Of a stretch of 64,000 nt of DNA, positions 47,276 to 59,999 are shown in pieces. Each line of letters begins with the position of its first letter. Position 1 is the first letter of the stretch. Origin of the DNA: Reticulascus tulasneorum (taxonomy: Eukaryota; Ascomycota; Sordariomycetes; Glomerellales; Reticulascaceae); NCBI GenBank assembly GCA_001557505.1, contig LSAX01000001.1, forward strand, positions 2,914,001-2,978,000. Reading direction: 5' to 3'. A program made the translations under genes and the position numbers. The notes under the pieces were generated by a model. It saw only the letters and a program-made list of their open reading frames with translations, did not search any database and was not told the DNA's origin.

Positions 47276-49207
47276 ATGGCGAGCCTTGATGGTGGAGCTG
47301 GAACCACTACCGTGGAGGACCACAGAGAGCGCGACGATGTGGGGGATACGGAAGAGTCAGGAAGCTCCTACATAGGGAGTGATACCTCTGGATCATACCC
47401 AGGAATATGCCGCTGGCGTACCGCAGATTTCCACGACCAGGAATGCTCCCGATTTTTCGACTGCCCATCTCACGTTGTGGCGAGACTGCTCGAAGATGGC
47501 GGGCCTGCATCCAACGACGCCGAAGAGTCGATTTCCGAGCAGAACGAGGATGATACTCGGGGGGATCTTGGTAACGCAGCCGACTTTGTGGTTGAACCTA
47601 CGATCGAGCGCGACCCGAACGAGACGAGCCCTGCGTCTAGAAGTCCAGACCTGGGAGAAATAACTGGAGGAGATATGATGAGCTCTGCAGGTGATGAACC
47701 TGACGTGCCCGGATTAGATGAGTCCCAAAGCGCAGAGACCAGGGGCAGCCAGGATGGGGCCGGTGCTGCGATGCCCAGCGTAGCGCCGACGATGCAACTT
47801 TCGCTCCCGGAGAGGATTACAAGTTTGGGAAATTCACATGGGATCAGTACATCAGCCCCGAATCTGCTTCGGAATATCGCGATGCCAGCGAGCCCCTCTG
47901 GTTCTGGCGCGCTACTTTCGCCGAGACAAGGGAGTATAGTGAGAGAGGGCGAAGAAGGGAGTGCGGCCCAGGAAGAAGCTGAGGATGGCAGCCGACCTAC
48001 GGATACTGTCCTGCCTCGGTGGCAACCCGATGCCGAAGTAACATACTGTCCAATATGCCATACACAATTCAGCATTTTTGTGAGAAAGCATCATTGCAGG
48101 TTCGTAACACCGCATGTTGAAAGCCCTCTGTCGAGCCCCGCTAACAACAGAGTTCAGGAAATGCGGAAGAGTAGTATGCAACTCCTGCTCGCCACATAGA
48201 ATCACGATTCCATATCAGTACATAGTACAGCCACCAGGGCAACCACGACTGTCCGCCCAAAGATACCCATCTTCTCTCATAAGTGGCGAAGGGGGATATG
48301 CGGATTTCAGCAGCTTGGGAGGAGGAGAACGCGTTAGACTCTGCAACCCTTGCGTCCCGGATCCCAACACGGCTCCTCCGCAAACGCCAACCTCACCCGC
48401 TCGGCTGTCCCCACGCCAGGCGCATCATAGGTCTCAAAGCAGTCTCAGTGGTGCCGTGCATGGCGCCAACCCCCCACCAGGCCGGTTCTCAGGTTACTTT
48501 ACCACCCCGCTCCCGCAAGATGCGTACGCGAGATCAAGAAGTGTGACGGTAAGCTAGCTCGCTCTCTACTCGCTAGGTGTGCGGGCGACCATACTAACGT
48601 ATCGAAGCATTCTGGCGGCGCGGGTACTTCAACTGGGAGGGTTCCCTACCAAACTAGCCAGAACCGAATCATGGCAGGAACTCCTCCGACATACTTCCCC
48701 TCATCCTCCGCTGCATATCCCGGTTCCTCGCAAAGTCGCTACCGCTCTCTACTCGATATCGGCCCGTCATCTGTCTCGTCACCGAACAACCGCGCCTTAC
48801 CACTACCACCGCAGATCCCCGAGGAGGACGAATGTCCTGTTTGCCACCGAGAGCTGCCGGATCGGAACCTGCCCAACTTCGAGTCCTTGAGAGAAGCGCA
48901 CGTCAGCATCTGCATAACTTCTCATAGCACCTACAGCGGCGGATCTGCCGGTACCTCCCCCCAGGGCACGGGCGAGAGCCCTCCTCCATTAGCTGCGCGA
49001 CGCACCGGGATGTTTCCTTACATTGCAACGGAGAAAGATTGTGTTGATTCCGCTGAATGTACGATTTGCCTTGAAGAGTTCGAGGTCGGGGTCCCCATGG
49101 CGAGGCTAGAGTGCCTCTGCCGTTTCCATCGAGCGTGCATCTCGGCTTGGTTTGTCAACCACCCAGGACGGTGTCCGGTGCATCAGCATGACAGCTTTGG
49201 CTATTGA
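47276..49207 (+). CDS. FYVE and RING zinc-finger protein, Pib1-like E3 ubiquitin ligase
   Basis: This protein is likely to be a ubiquitin ligase on endosomal and vacuolar membranes, as yeast Pib1 is. It has 604 residues from exons 47276-48099, 48158-48548 and 48608-49207. After an acidic, disordered 250-residue N-terminus comes a FYVE finger: a WQPDAE entry, CPICHTQF, then RKHHCRKCGRVVC (the PI3P-binding R-HHCR core) and CNSC. A central Ser/Pro-rich linker follows, then a Cys/His cluster CPVCHREL...HVSIC that could be a small ubiquitin-binding-type zinc finger. The C-terminus is a RING: CTICLEEFEVG, CLCRFHRACISAWF and RCPVH, with His in place of the usual last Cys. The start is the first ATG in the long frame. 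Confidence 0.9.
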
Positions 49208-51889
49208 ATCCGAGGCGGTCGATCATGAATTTGCATTTTGGCATTGGGTTGCATGATGCCGTGCCCAGCGAGCTAGTTCCTTCAGCGTTTTGCTTTTATT
49301 CATTGGCGCGAATCTAGATTTACTATTCATTTCCTGCGGTATATGAATCATATATGAGGGCTAGCTAGCCCACATGAGCTAGCAGCATGGTGTGTCTGGG
49401 ATGGCAGTATGTTTCGTGGGCTATCGCACCTCTTACGAGCGATTCTTGGGCGTTGTTTGCATATGCCATACTCGGCATCTAGTCACTCGGCACTAGCATT
49501 ACGGACGAGAAGGGGTTTCTGACCAAGCATGCTCTGGCTTAAATAGACACGCACAGCAGCAGTTTCGTTTGAAGGCGAGCAATCATTTGGCGTTGCCACA
49601 GTCGCAGGCTACTATACTATAATTAAGTGCGACATAACAATGAGTTGTGAGACACGGGAGTCGTCTAATTTGATGTCTTTCTCAACCACCGATCCCTCCC
49701 GTAAGCACACCTTTTGTCGAACGAAGACATGTCAAAGTTCACTTCGGAATATGCACGAACTCCTTACTTTGCCGTGATCCGTCTTACCGTCGTAGCCGAC
49801 CTTGATGTCCGTTGTAGCCGAGGATAGGTACCCGGCCTTGTGTAAACTCACTAATAATTACTAGCATTCATTCCACATCAAGCTTCGGCACAGTGGCGTT
49901 CGTGCAGCAGACAGTTTTTGGTGTGTTGGGCCATCTGGTGGGATGTGCTTCTATACAGCCATATCCAGAACCACTATTAGTATGAAGCGTCAAACCACGA
50001 GTTCTAGCAGCCAATCCATAGAGCACGCCATGACGGACAAAACCAATGTGATCATTCTCACCACTAGAAATACCGGTGATTATGGGATACCCTCACTTGT
50101 GTGGCGCGATAAGAAATTGGGAGGAGGTTGACATCTCAATGAGGAATGGCGGTGGCTGGATTCGCCGAAGTGGCAGCGACCATGTCTTATTAGTCCTGAT
50201 CGGGTGCTCTGTGCGGCTTCACCGAAGGGAGATGGGATCTTCTAGTTTCTCTTGATCGATTCCCCAGATCCCTTCAGTTACATCTACAAGAACGCTCCAG
50301 CTGTCGTGAAAGATAGACATGCGGTGATTGCGTATGCCAGTGGCGGAAAGGTCACCACGGGGTGTGCTGATTGCATGTAACGATGTACGGACTACCACTG
50401 TCGCAACTCGACGAGAAGCGTGGAAGTTTCGTAGAGTAACATTTGCACGGCGTGCCACTCTTCTGGTTTCGGGACTAAGTATGTTCAGCCGCCGCCAAAT
50501 GGGAATCCTTCGTTGGGTTGGGCCCGATCGTTGCAGAGATGCGATGCAAGGATGTGCGTTAGTCGCATGACCCTGATTCGACGAACATTCAGACCGTGTG
50601 CGCTTGGGTTGCCGTCCATCAGTGCGCCGTCAAGCTTTCCGAATTTCAGGTTTATTCCCTCAGTCGGGCTGCAGAGAGCTGCAGGTTTGCAGGCTGGCCA
50701 TGTTCGATTGGAAGGCCGCTTTAGCCAGGAGTGATGGGACGCTCAGAGCAGGCTTTTTCAGACCAAGGATAATCTGTTTGATGGTAATATGGCATGGTGC
50801 CGATGCGCGTCTCGAAACCAGGACCGGATCTGAAGATTAGGCAGTTTGACCGTCGGCTTTTTCATTTCTACGTATCAGTCTCGTCATGAAAAAGGCACGG
50901 GCTGGGATGGGTCGGTTGGGGGGGGGCCCTATTCGATCCAGACCCAGCCATCCAAGCTGAAAAAGTCCGGCTTCTTTGAGATGTTGGAAGGTTGGAAGAG
51001 CAAAAGAGGGAGGTCCCCACCAAGACCAAGCTTTAAATTCGGGCGCCCCTGTTCTCTCGCGATCCCTGCCCGACTGAACAACCCACTGGATCGCGCTTTC
51101 GGTACATATAGTAGTACATTTTATACAGCGGTACAGGGGGTTTCAGGTCCCACATCGCCTGGAAGCGACTGGAGGTCCCCGCAGTGCCTGGTACACTTTC
51201 AACTTCCACGCACCCTTATAGTGGCTCGGCCAGGTAAGGTAGGTGAGAGTAGATAGACAAGCTGGGCCTAGCTTGGCTGAGGTAATAAATTGAGGCATTA
51301 CGTCGTTGCTTTGCTCGCGCTCGATGCATGCAAGCAAGCAAGCAGGCAAAGCAAGCAGGCTGCGAGCTCCGAGGTTCGTGTGAGATGCCAATTTTTTGCC
51401 AGCAAGCCAGCACTGCAACTAAATAAGCATCCATCCATCTATCTGGACTGACACGCACGCACATTGCTCGTGGAACCACCACTCACCTTCTCCTCCTTCT
51501 TGTGCTCCTCCTCCCTCTCGTTGGCTTCCTATCTCGCCCATTTTCCTACTCTCACACTAAACCCACTAGCTCTGTTGGCTTGAACCAGCCACAGAGTTGA
51601 CGCCAAACTCATCCGCTCTCTCTTGCTCGGAACCCCGACTATTTTTTTCTTTCTTTTATCTCTACGAGTTAGACCCTCGCGAGGACCCCCGGCTCCCTTC
51701 TTCACTTTCTCCCCGCCGACCTCCTACAATCCTAGCTCTCGCCTACGTGTCAATTGAATCCATCAGCTTTCTCTACCGCCGACGTCTCGACCTATACATG
51801 CATCCGCACGAAGGAAGCAAGCTAATTTCTTGCTAATTGACTTGCTGGGGACGTTGGCCGTTTGAGCAGCAGCCCCGGAGCTCCTCAAA
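49208..51889. promoter_or_regulatory. 2.7 kb upstream region of the tricalbin gene
   Basis: This interval lies between two + strand genes. The final 400 bp are CT-rich, as in a long fungal leader. A GGGGGGGGGG-type run lies near 50921-50930, and an (AAGC)n tract at 51331-51360. Short ORFs on both strands (for example 50846-51256) show no family features, and no RNA gene is evident. Confidence 0.45.
51331..51360. repeat. Imperfect (CAAG/CAGG)n tract
   Basis: Repeated CAAGCAAG and CAGGCAAAG units lie about 530 bp upstream of the tricalbin start. Confidence 0.75.
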
Positions 51890-54800
51890 ATGTCTATCGA
51901 GAAGGAAAAGAACGAGTTGAAAGTCCAAGGAGCTGTAGATGCTGCTCGCGACCCGGAAAGCAATGTCACCGCCTTGGATGCCCAGAAGACGATAGTCGAG
52001 GAGTCTAGAAAGGCAGGCGTGACTGCATTCACCTTCGACCCGAATGCGACTAAGGAGCAGAAACAAGCTCAGGCCAAAGCTGTATGTCGCGATTTGCACC
52101 TCCCCTCTCCTCTTCTGCAAACCCGGCTGTGGCTGACCCGTATCTGCCCAGGCTGTTCCCAAAGGTTTCCACTCCTCTAGGCCGAAAGGTGTCTCAATTA
52201 TCACTGATGTCGACGATAACAACGCCCCTGTGGATGACCTACCCTCGCCCACCAAAGCCGGTGTTATCGACGTGGCCAAGGACAAGGAGGGAAAGCCTCT
52301 GCTGGATGGCGAAGACCCCGAGGATAAGGAGCAGCCATTCGAGCGCACTGGCTGGGCACCAAAGTTTGGCTGGCCGACTGAGAACGCACACGAAGCTGAA
52401 AGTCTGTTGGACCACTCCACGTGGCTCGAGGGTAAGATCCCCGACACGTTATATGGGGATTGGTACCATAATGCAGGCATCATCATGTTTGCCTGCATCT
52501 CTTCATGGCTGGTAGCCGTTTTGGGTGGTGGGCTTGGCTGGGTCTTCATAGTCATGGCAGTCTGCTCGACTTATTATCGAACCTCAATTCGACGAGTCCG
52601 ACGCAACTTCCGAGATGACATCAATCGAGAAATGTCTCTGAAGAGGCTCGATACCGAAAACGAATCTTTGGAATGGATCAACTCCTTTCTGGTCAAATTC
52701 TGGCCCATTTACCAGCCAGTTCTTGCACAAACGGTCATCAACTCCGTTGACCAGGTTCTCAGTTCTTCAACCCCCGCTTTCCTGGACAGTTTGAAGCTCC
52801 GGACATTCACCCTCGGCTCTAAGCCGCCGAGAATGGAGCACGTCAAAACATATCCCAAAGCCGCCGATGATGTTGTCATCATGGACTGGAAGTTCAGCTT
52901 CACGCCCAACGACACAGCCGACATGACCTCCAGACAACTCAAGAGCAAGGTCAATCCCAAGATCGTTCTGGAGATTAGAATCGGGAAAGCCATGATCAGC
53001 AAAGGTTTGGATGTGATCGTTGAGGATATGCAATTCTCAGGAATTATGCGCCTCAAGGTCAAGCTTCAAATCCCCTTCCCCCACGTTGAAAAGGTTGAGA
53101 TGTGCTTCCTCGAAAGGCCAACCATTGACTACGTGTGCAAACCACTTGGCGGAGAAACTTTCGGATTCGATATCAATTTCATCCCGGGTCTGGAGACTTT
53201 TATCTCCGAACAGATCCACGGAAACCTGGCTCCTATGATGTATGCGCCGAACGTCTTCCCCATCGAAGTGGCCAAGATGCTTGCGGGTACTCCTGTGGAT
53301 CAGGCCATTGGCGTCATTGCCATTACTATTCATGGTGCTCATGGCCTCAAAAACCCTGACAATTTCTCGGGCTCGCCTGATCCCTACGCAGTCGTGACTC
53401 TGAATAGAAGACAGGAACTGGCTCGGACCAAGGTTATCAAAGATGCTGCGAACCCGAGATGGAACGAAACTCACTACATCATTGTTACCTCTTTCAATGA
53501 TTCCCTAGATCTCCAGGTCTTCGACTTCAACGACTTCAGGAAACACAAAGAGCTTGGTGTCGCCTCCTTCCCCATGGAGAATGTTGAGGAGTTGACTGTT
53601 TATGAAAATGAACGCCTGGAAATTACGTCCGACGGCAAAGCTCGAGGTGTAATCACTGCGGACATTCGCTTCTTCCCTGTATTGGAGCCGCAGAAAATCG
53701 GCGACGGCAAGGAAGAAATCCCGCCTCCGGAGTCGAACACTGGTATTCTTAGATTTACTGTTGAGCAGGCCAAAGACCTCGATGGCACCAAGAGTCTTGT
53801 TGGACTACTCAACCCATACGCCACCCTTCATTTGAATGGCAAGGATATCCACCACACCAAAAAGCTCAAGCGGACAAATAACCCAATTTGGGATAATGGC
53901 TCGAAGGAAATGCTCATTACGGACAGGAAGAATGCGAAGCTTGGTGTTACCATCAAGGATGAGCGTGACCTTGCTGGTGACCAGACTCTGGGCAAATACC
54001 AGATCAAGCTCGATGACATGTTGGAATGCATGGGAAAGGGCCAAGAGTGGTATCACCTGTCGGGAGCCCACACTGGCAGAGTGAAGATGCTTGTTCAATG
54101 GAAGCCCGTTGCTATCTCTGGTATTGTCGGGGGAACTGGGGGTTACATCACACCCATTGGCGTGATGCGATTTCACTTCAAGCACGCCCGTGACCTGCGT
54201 AACTTCGAAACCTTGGGCAAATCGGATCCATATGCCCGAGTGCTCCTTTCTGGCATTGAGAGAGCCCGCACGGTCACTTTCAAGAATACCCTTGATCCGG
54301 ACTGGGATGAGGTCCATTATGTCCCGATTCACTCTGCTCGTGAGAGGCTTACCCTTGAGGTCATGGATGCTGAAAAGATGGGCAAGGATCGCAGTCTTGG
54401 ACTGGTGGAAGTGTCTGCTGCAGACTATGTCTCCCAGGACGAGAATGGGGATTATCTTGTTCATGCCAAGAAGCTTCCAAGGGAAGAAGGGCTCCGTCTT
54501 CATGGCAAGGGTATCGCGAAGGGTATACTAGCCTACAACGTATCTTTCTATCCCTGCCTCAACATTGCAGATCCGGAAGAGGAGGAAGAAGAGGCTAAGC
54601 AGGAAGCGGAGCAACAAGAGGAGGTAGCCCCCCGGTCATCAGAGGCTGGCAAGTTCAATGCCTCGCTGGACAAGAAGGATCCCGAGAAAGAGCCGACTAC
54701 ACCCAAAACTCCAGTGACGCCAACTGTGGCCAGAAAATCGCGAGAAGAACGAAGAGAGCCCCCAAAGATTCGCCTCACACCTCAGGAACTTTTGAAGTAC

Positions 54801-56463
54801 GAGAGTGGTCTGCTCATCTTCAAGCTTATGGACGCGGAAATGCCGAAGGGCGACACTCATCTTGAAATATACGTGGACGACATGGCCTTCCCCTCGTACA
54901 TCTCATCGACGGTGAAGCACAAGATACACAAGTTTGAAGAAATAGGAGACTGCTTCATCCGTGAACTCGACTTCTCCCGTCTTAGCCTCAAAGTTAGAGA
55001 GAAGGGGGATAAGCGAGAGGATGGCGAGAAAGATCACACTATGGCTCGGTTGACCGGTAATACTTTGGATACCCTGAAGCAGTGCCTGGTAAGTCACCTA
55101 CGTTGGTCTCACTGCGGCCTCAGTCCACTAACGCGATTAGAACAATCCTACAACACTGAAGCTCAAAGACGAAGAAGGCCGGCCAACTAGTGTCAAGGTC
55201 AGTCTGAAGTATATTCCGGTCAAGATGCAGCTTGATCCGAGTGAAAGCATCAACAATATGGGCACCCTGCGAGTCGATGTTTTGGATGCGCAAGACCTTC
55301 CTTCGGCAGATTCAAACGGGAAGAGCGATCCGTACTGCAAGTTCGACCTCAACGGTCAAGAAGTATACAAGACAAAGGTGCAGAAGAAGACACTACATCC
55401 CGCCTGGAATGAGTTCTTTGAAGTGCCTGTGCCCTCCCGAACGGGGGCAAAATTCAATCTCAAAATCTATGATTACGATTTTGCGGATAAGCCGGATTTC
55501 CTTGGTGGCGCGGACATCAACCTCGAACACCTTGATCCATTTAAACCCAGCGAAACCAGACTTCTTCTCGACGGCAAATCGGGCTCCATACGACTGAGAA
55601 TGGTCTTCCGCCCTGCTTATGTCACTCGAACGGGGATGGGCACTTCTACCTTCTCGGGAACATTCGCTGCCCCAGGAAAGATTGTCACTGGTGTCGCAGG
55701 AGCCCCTATCAAAGGTGGCATGGCTGTTGCCGGAGTCGTCGGCCATGGCGTTGGAAAGGGTGCATCTTTCCTCAAGCGCGGTTTCAAGGGTAAGAAGGAT
55801 GAAGATACCAACGGTTCGAGCAATGGCGAAATGCCCACAATATCAACAAATGGCAGCGACTTTGCGGGATCTGGTCTTAAGCGATCAACGGGCTTCTCAA
55901 CGGGTGATGCTGACGATTCACCGGTCACTCCTCCTGGGCCAGCTAATGGCGGGTCGCACCATGGACGGACGAAGAGCGTGGGTGCGGCCTCTGTACATAG
56001 CGTCAACCCTGGCGGGCCAGGATCCGGGACTGCCACCTTCACTGTGGTTTCGGCTTCAGGTTATCCTCCATCCTCCGATGTATACATCATCATCAACCAG
56101 GTGGCGCCAAAACAAAAGACGGTGGGCAAGACAAAGCACCACAAGGCGGCAAGCGGCTCTGTGAAGTTCGACGAGACATTCACTTGGGCCTGCACACCCG
56201 ATTCGCAGTTCAAAATCGAGACCAAGGGAGAACACACGTTTAGTAGCGACGACGATCTTGGCGAGGCTCTCTACGTCATCGACGAGAGTGGTGGCGGAGC
56301 GGAGAAGGAAGTGAAGGTCGGCAGCGGAACCGTCGTCATCAAAAGCAACTTCGCAGCGGCGGCTGATAGGTTATCAACCGACAGCCCCAAGTCACACTTA
56401 CGCCGCAGTTTCCTGAGCAAGAGAGAGAGCCGTGGGCCGAGCAGAGAAGGGACACCAAGCTAG
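51890..56463 (+). CDS. Tricalbin (extended-synaptotagmin-like ER-plasma membrane tether)
   Basis: This is a lipid-transfer tether holding cortical ER to the plasma membrane, 1483 residues, from exons 51890-52081, 52152-55088 and 55141-56463. A charged N-terminus precedes a hydrophobic hairpin at about 170-207. An SMP lipid-binding domain (about 225-430) contains LEWINSFLVKFWPIYQPVL and MDWKFSFTPND. C2 domains begin near 448, 593, 733, 947 and 1084. C2-1, C2-3 and C2-5 keep SDPYA or SDPYC loops with Asp residues suited to calcium binding. C2-2 lacks the Asp in its NPYATL loop. The fourth (ESGLLIFKLMDAEM) is short and degenerate. A Gly-rich C-terminal tail ends in a Ser/Arg-rich segment. Yeast has three paralogues, and I cannot assign which this matches. 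Confidence 0.95.
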
Positions 56464-57471
56464 GACTTTTGAGTCACGCGTGCGGCCGAGTATGGTTTCA
56501 TTCAAAGTATTCAAAAGGGATCTCATATCAGGACGTCGACGAAGTGCTCTCTATTCCGAGTGCCTCATCACGTTCGCTCGCAAATACCTTGGCTTTGCTG
56601 CCATTCAGTGGTTGGCATCATTGCTTCATAATGACCTCTTCGGACTAGTTTGCATTCTTTTTTGATTGGTCTTCTTATATGGATAGGGAACGGGTTAAGT
56701 TGGGCTTTGGGGGAAAACACTGCGGATAACACCGAGGTCCAAAAGGGAGATTGTGGGCTAGAGCCATTCTTGATCACTGCGAGAACCTTCGCGTTCTTCT
56801 TGTATTGTTTTTTTTTGTTTTGTTTAATTTTCATAAGCCAGGCATGAGGTAGTTTTTAAAGCATGATCAATTGAAACTCATTATCAAACGAAGCCATCTG
56901 GCTCAGCGATTGCAGTTATTGGGATGGGGAAGCCAGACATGGAGAATTAGACCTGAATACGTATTGCTAGATAGGTAGCAGCAGCAAGAGAAACGCGTTT
57001 ATTAGGGGCAATTCCATGTCTTCAAGGGCGGGCCCAAATCAACCGAGTTTGCACCTCAACTAGACCAGAGTCGCCAGCGCTTAAGCATTATTAACTGCAA
57101 GCCGGAGTATGTGGAATTTTGGTTGGAGAGATTTCGCTTGGGAAGCTGTGAGAGTCGAGAGTTGAAAGTTGAGGTAGGTACGTACCCTTGTCACTCGTAC
57201 CTGCATGACCCTATCCCAATTCAGGCAACAAGGCATCAGTCAGCAGCTGCAGCCAGCAAGCAGCTTCCGTGACGCGCGAGACCGAAGCTGCCTGAGCTCG
57301 AAGCCTCATCAGCACCATCTCTAGCCAACTTTCCATTCATTCAGCCCTTGCTGCCCTCTCCCACCATACACTGTATCACCACCGGATCGACATTTTTTAA
57401 TTCTTTCTAACCGCTCATTCGAGGACAACTACATTTTTTCCCTCATCAGATTCCACAGCCAGACCGCAGAG
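56464..57471. promoter_or_regulatory. Tricalbin 3' region and proteasome beta-5 promoter
   Basis: This is 1008 bp containing a T-rich stretch near 56800-56830, likely 3' end material, and GAGGTAGGTACGTACC near 57171, 300 bp before the next start. No gene is evident. Confidence 0.5.
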
Positions 57472-58397
57472 ATGGATACCCTCGTGGCCAGATACAGCCG
57501 TCCGACCTACCAACAAAATGCCATGTTCTCCGAAGATGAGCAACAAGACTTCATGGACAGCCCTGCACCGCAATTCTCCCTCAAGTTCGCCATGCCTCCA
57601 GTAGCACAAGTGAGTATTCTCTATTTCCCCTTATTGCGGTGATCAGGATTGGATGCTGATGAATCTCTCCTCTTAAGCCATCCTCTTGGCTCCGAGCCGC
57701 AACAGACGACCACTCCAATCCCGACTGCCCCATCAAGATCGCCCACGGTACCACGACCCTTGCCTTCCGCTTCCAAGGCGGCATCATTGTGGCTACCGAT
57801 TCGCGAGCCACCGCCGGTAACTGGATCGCCTCCCAGACCGTCAAGAAAGTCATCGAGATCAACAGCGTGTTGCTCGGCACCATGGCCGGCGGTGCCGCCG
57901 ACTGTCAATACTGGCTCGCCTGGCTGGGCATGCAATGCCGCCTCCACGAACTCCGTCATAAGCGCCGCATCTCCGTCGCCGCTGCCAGCAAGATCCTAGC
58001 CAACTTGGTCTACTCGTATAAGGGCATGGGGTTGAGCATGGGAACCATGTGTGCCGGAGTCACAAAAGAGGAAGGCCCTGCCCTGTACTACGTCGATTCG
58101 GACGGCACACGACTAGCAGGAAATCTGTTCTGCGTGGGCTCCGGTCAGACGTTTGCCTATGGTGTGCTGGATGCCGAGTACCGGTACGACTTGACCGACG
58201 AGGAGGCTCTCGCGCTTGGAAGCCGAAGTATCCTGGCTGCTACGCACCGTGATGCCTACTCTGGTGGTTTCATCAACCTGTACCATGTCAAGGAGGCGGG
58301 CTGGGTCAAGCACGGCTTCAACGACACGAACCCAATTTTCTGGAAGACGAAGTTGGAGAAGGGCGAGTTCTCAAACGTTACCAGCTCGCTGGATTAA
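57472..58397 (+). CDS. PRE2: 20S proteasome subunit beta type-5 (Pre2)
   Basis: This is the chymotrypsin-like catalytic subunit of the 20S core particle in nucleus and cytosol. Exons 57472-57609 and 57678-58397 give 285 residues. The first 70 residues form a propeptide. Autocleavage at [10 protein letters not shown] would expose Thr71 as the N-terminal nucleophile. The next conserved block, [20 protein letters not shown], supplies the Asp and Lys of the active centre, and [15 protein letters not shown] and [16 protein letters not shown] are hallmark beta-5 segments. Length and sequence match the fungal family closely. The gene is followed 192 bp later by the convergent Qri7 stop. Confidence 0.97.
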
Positions 58398-58589
58398 AGT
58401 GCATAGATTGCGTCTAGTTGGGAGAGGAAATGGGAACAGAGATTGTGCGGAGAAGAAACATTGTACACTGTCTGAGTAAGGCATCGCATCTGAGGGCTGG
58501 TGGGAGTGTGCTATGTAACTTGTAAAACTAGATTTTGATACAAGTTTCGGTCTTATTCACCATGCTATCGTACAGTTGTGTTCATGTCA

Positions 58590-59999
58590 TTACCAGGTAT
58601 CACTCTTAACCCATCCATCCAAACCGAGGATGCCACCTGTTTCGCTTCGTGGGTCGAGTGGCCATTTCCGAACAGCAAGAACCGAGAGATCGGTGGTATA
58701 CCCAGCTTCGAACATCTCCATGCCCGCCCATGCAATCATCACCGCGTTATCCGTACACAGCGCCGGGGGCGGCGACACGATCCTCACATGTCTGTGGCCT
58801 CGCACCTTCAGCATCGACTGCAGCACATGCATGAGGTACCGGTTACTCGCCACGCCGCCGGCTACAACCAGCGTCTTATGCCAGCGTTCCGCATCTAGAG
58901 CGAAGACGAGCCTGGTTGCGAGGTGCTCGAACAGGAGCCGCATGGCGTGCAGCCCAAGCTCCCTCCTTTCTGGGAGCTCCATCTCGGGCTTTGCCCCCAT
59001 TATCCGCTGCACCTGGCTGGAGAAGCTGCCGAAGTCGTACTCCATCTTGCGGGACTTCGCCATGGGCGGCACGAGCGTCCAGCCATGCTTAGATACGTAC
59101 GAGGCGATCTCGTCGCTACGCCGCCACGGCGGGCGGTATGCGTAGTCTTCTGGGCCGTTGGGGAAGACGAACGACTCGAGGACGCGGCCGTACATGACGT
59201 TCGAGCTGGCGGCCAGGACCTCTGCGGGCAGAGTTAGGCGTGCACACTTATCGAGGGCGTCGCCGATGGCGATATTGGCTGCCTCGACGATGATTTTGTG
59301 GTCAGTTATGGAGCGGGAGTTGAGGAGCAGGGTGTGGCCGCCTGAGACGAGGAGCGAGAGGAATGGGAACGCCGGCGTGACCACCGTGTTCCTGCCGTCC
59401 TTGCCCATCTCCAGCGCGGAGACGAGCCGCGGCGTAAGGGCGTGCGCTTGCATATGATTCACACCCAGCAGCGGAACCTGCCACGCAGCAGCCAGTCCCT
59501 TGGCCGTGTTTAGTCCCGTGTACAGGGCGGACATCATGCCCGGCCCGCGCGTAACCGTGACGAAGTCGGGCTTCCGCCTCTTCTCGCCCTGCACGACGAG
59601 CCCACCCCCATCAGAGCCTGCCGCGGGCAAGTGACCCAGCGCCTCCTGCACGAGGGGCGCGAGCGAGACACTGTGTCCCTCGACCGCGACCACAGGGTGC
59701 ACGCCGCCGAGCGGGCGGTTGTCCGAGGTTATCTTCCCGCCGAAGAGGAGCTCCGCGGCGCCATTGCGGCTTTTCGAAAGGAGGGCCACGCACGTGTCGT
59801 CGCAGGAGGTTTCGATTGCGAGCGTGAGGAGATCGCGGCCGGGCCTGGTCCCCGAGGACAGACTGCGGGAGAGGACCGGGGGGAGGCGCCGGAGAGGTTT
59901 GGTGGGTGAGGCCTGTTGCCAGGCCTGGGCGCTGGGTCTGAGGAGGAGGTATGGGGTTCGCATCAAGACTCGGGGGAGATGGCGTCCGGGATGGGGCAT
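58590..59999 (-). CDS. QRI7: Mitochondrial tRNA threonylcarbamoyladenosine synthase (Kae1/Qri7/TsaD family)
   Basis: This enzyme transfers threonylcarbamoyl to A37 of ANN-decoding tRNAs. The single-exon frame has 469 residues. The N-terminal 50 residues are Arg/Ser/Leu-rich with no acidic residue, as in a mitochondrial presequence, so I assign the organellar Qri7 form and not the KEOPS Kae1 subunit. An alternative start is the ATG at 59963. Family motifs are LTLAIETSCDDT at the start of the domain, TRGPGMMSALYTGL, the metal-binding NHMQAHAL histidines, LVSGGHT, VAGGVASNRYL and the C-terminal TDNAVMIAWAG with the metal-binding Asp. Base composition is GC-rich. The membrane-protein gene begins its upstream side 379 bp away. 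Confidence 0.93.
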   Translation of the reverse strand: MPHPGRHLPRVLMRTPYLLLRPSAQAWQQASPTKPLRRLPPVLSRSLSSGTRPGRDLLTLAIETSCDDTCVALLSKSRNGAAELLFGGKITSDNRPLGGVHPVVAVEGHSVSLAPLVQEALGHLPAAGSDGGGLVVQGEKRRKPDFVTVTRGPGMMSALYTGLNTAKGLAAAWQVPLLGVNHMQAHALTPRLVSALEMGKDGRNTVVTPAFPFLSLLVSGGHTLLLNSRSITDHKIIVEAANIAIGDALDKCARLTLPAEVLAASSNVMYGRVLESFVFPNGPEDYAYRPPWRRSDEIASYVSKHGWTLVPPMAKSRKMEYDFGSFSSQVQRIMGAKPEMELPERRELGLHAMRLLFEHLATRLVFALDAERWHKTLVVAGGVASNRYLMHVLQSMLKVRGHRHVRIVSPPPALCTDNAVMIAWAGMEMFEAGYTTDLSVLAVRKWPLDPRSETGGILGLDGWVKSDTW

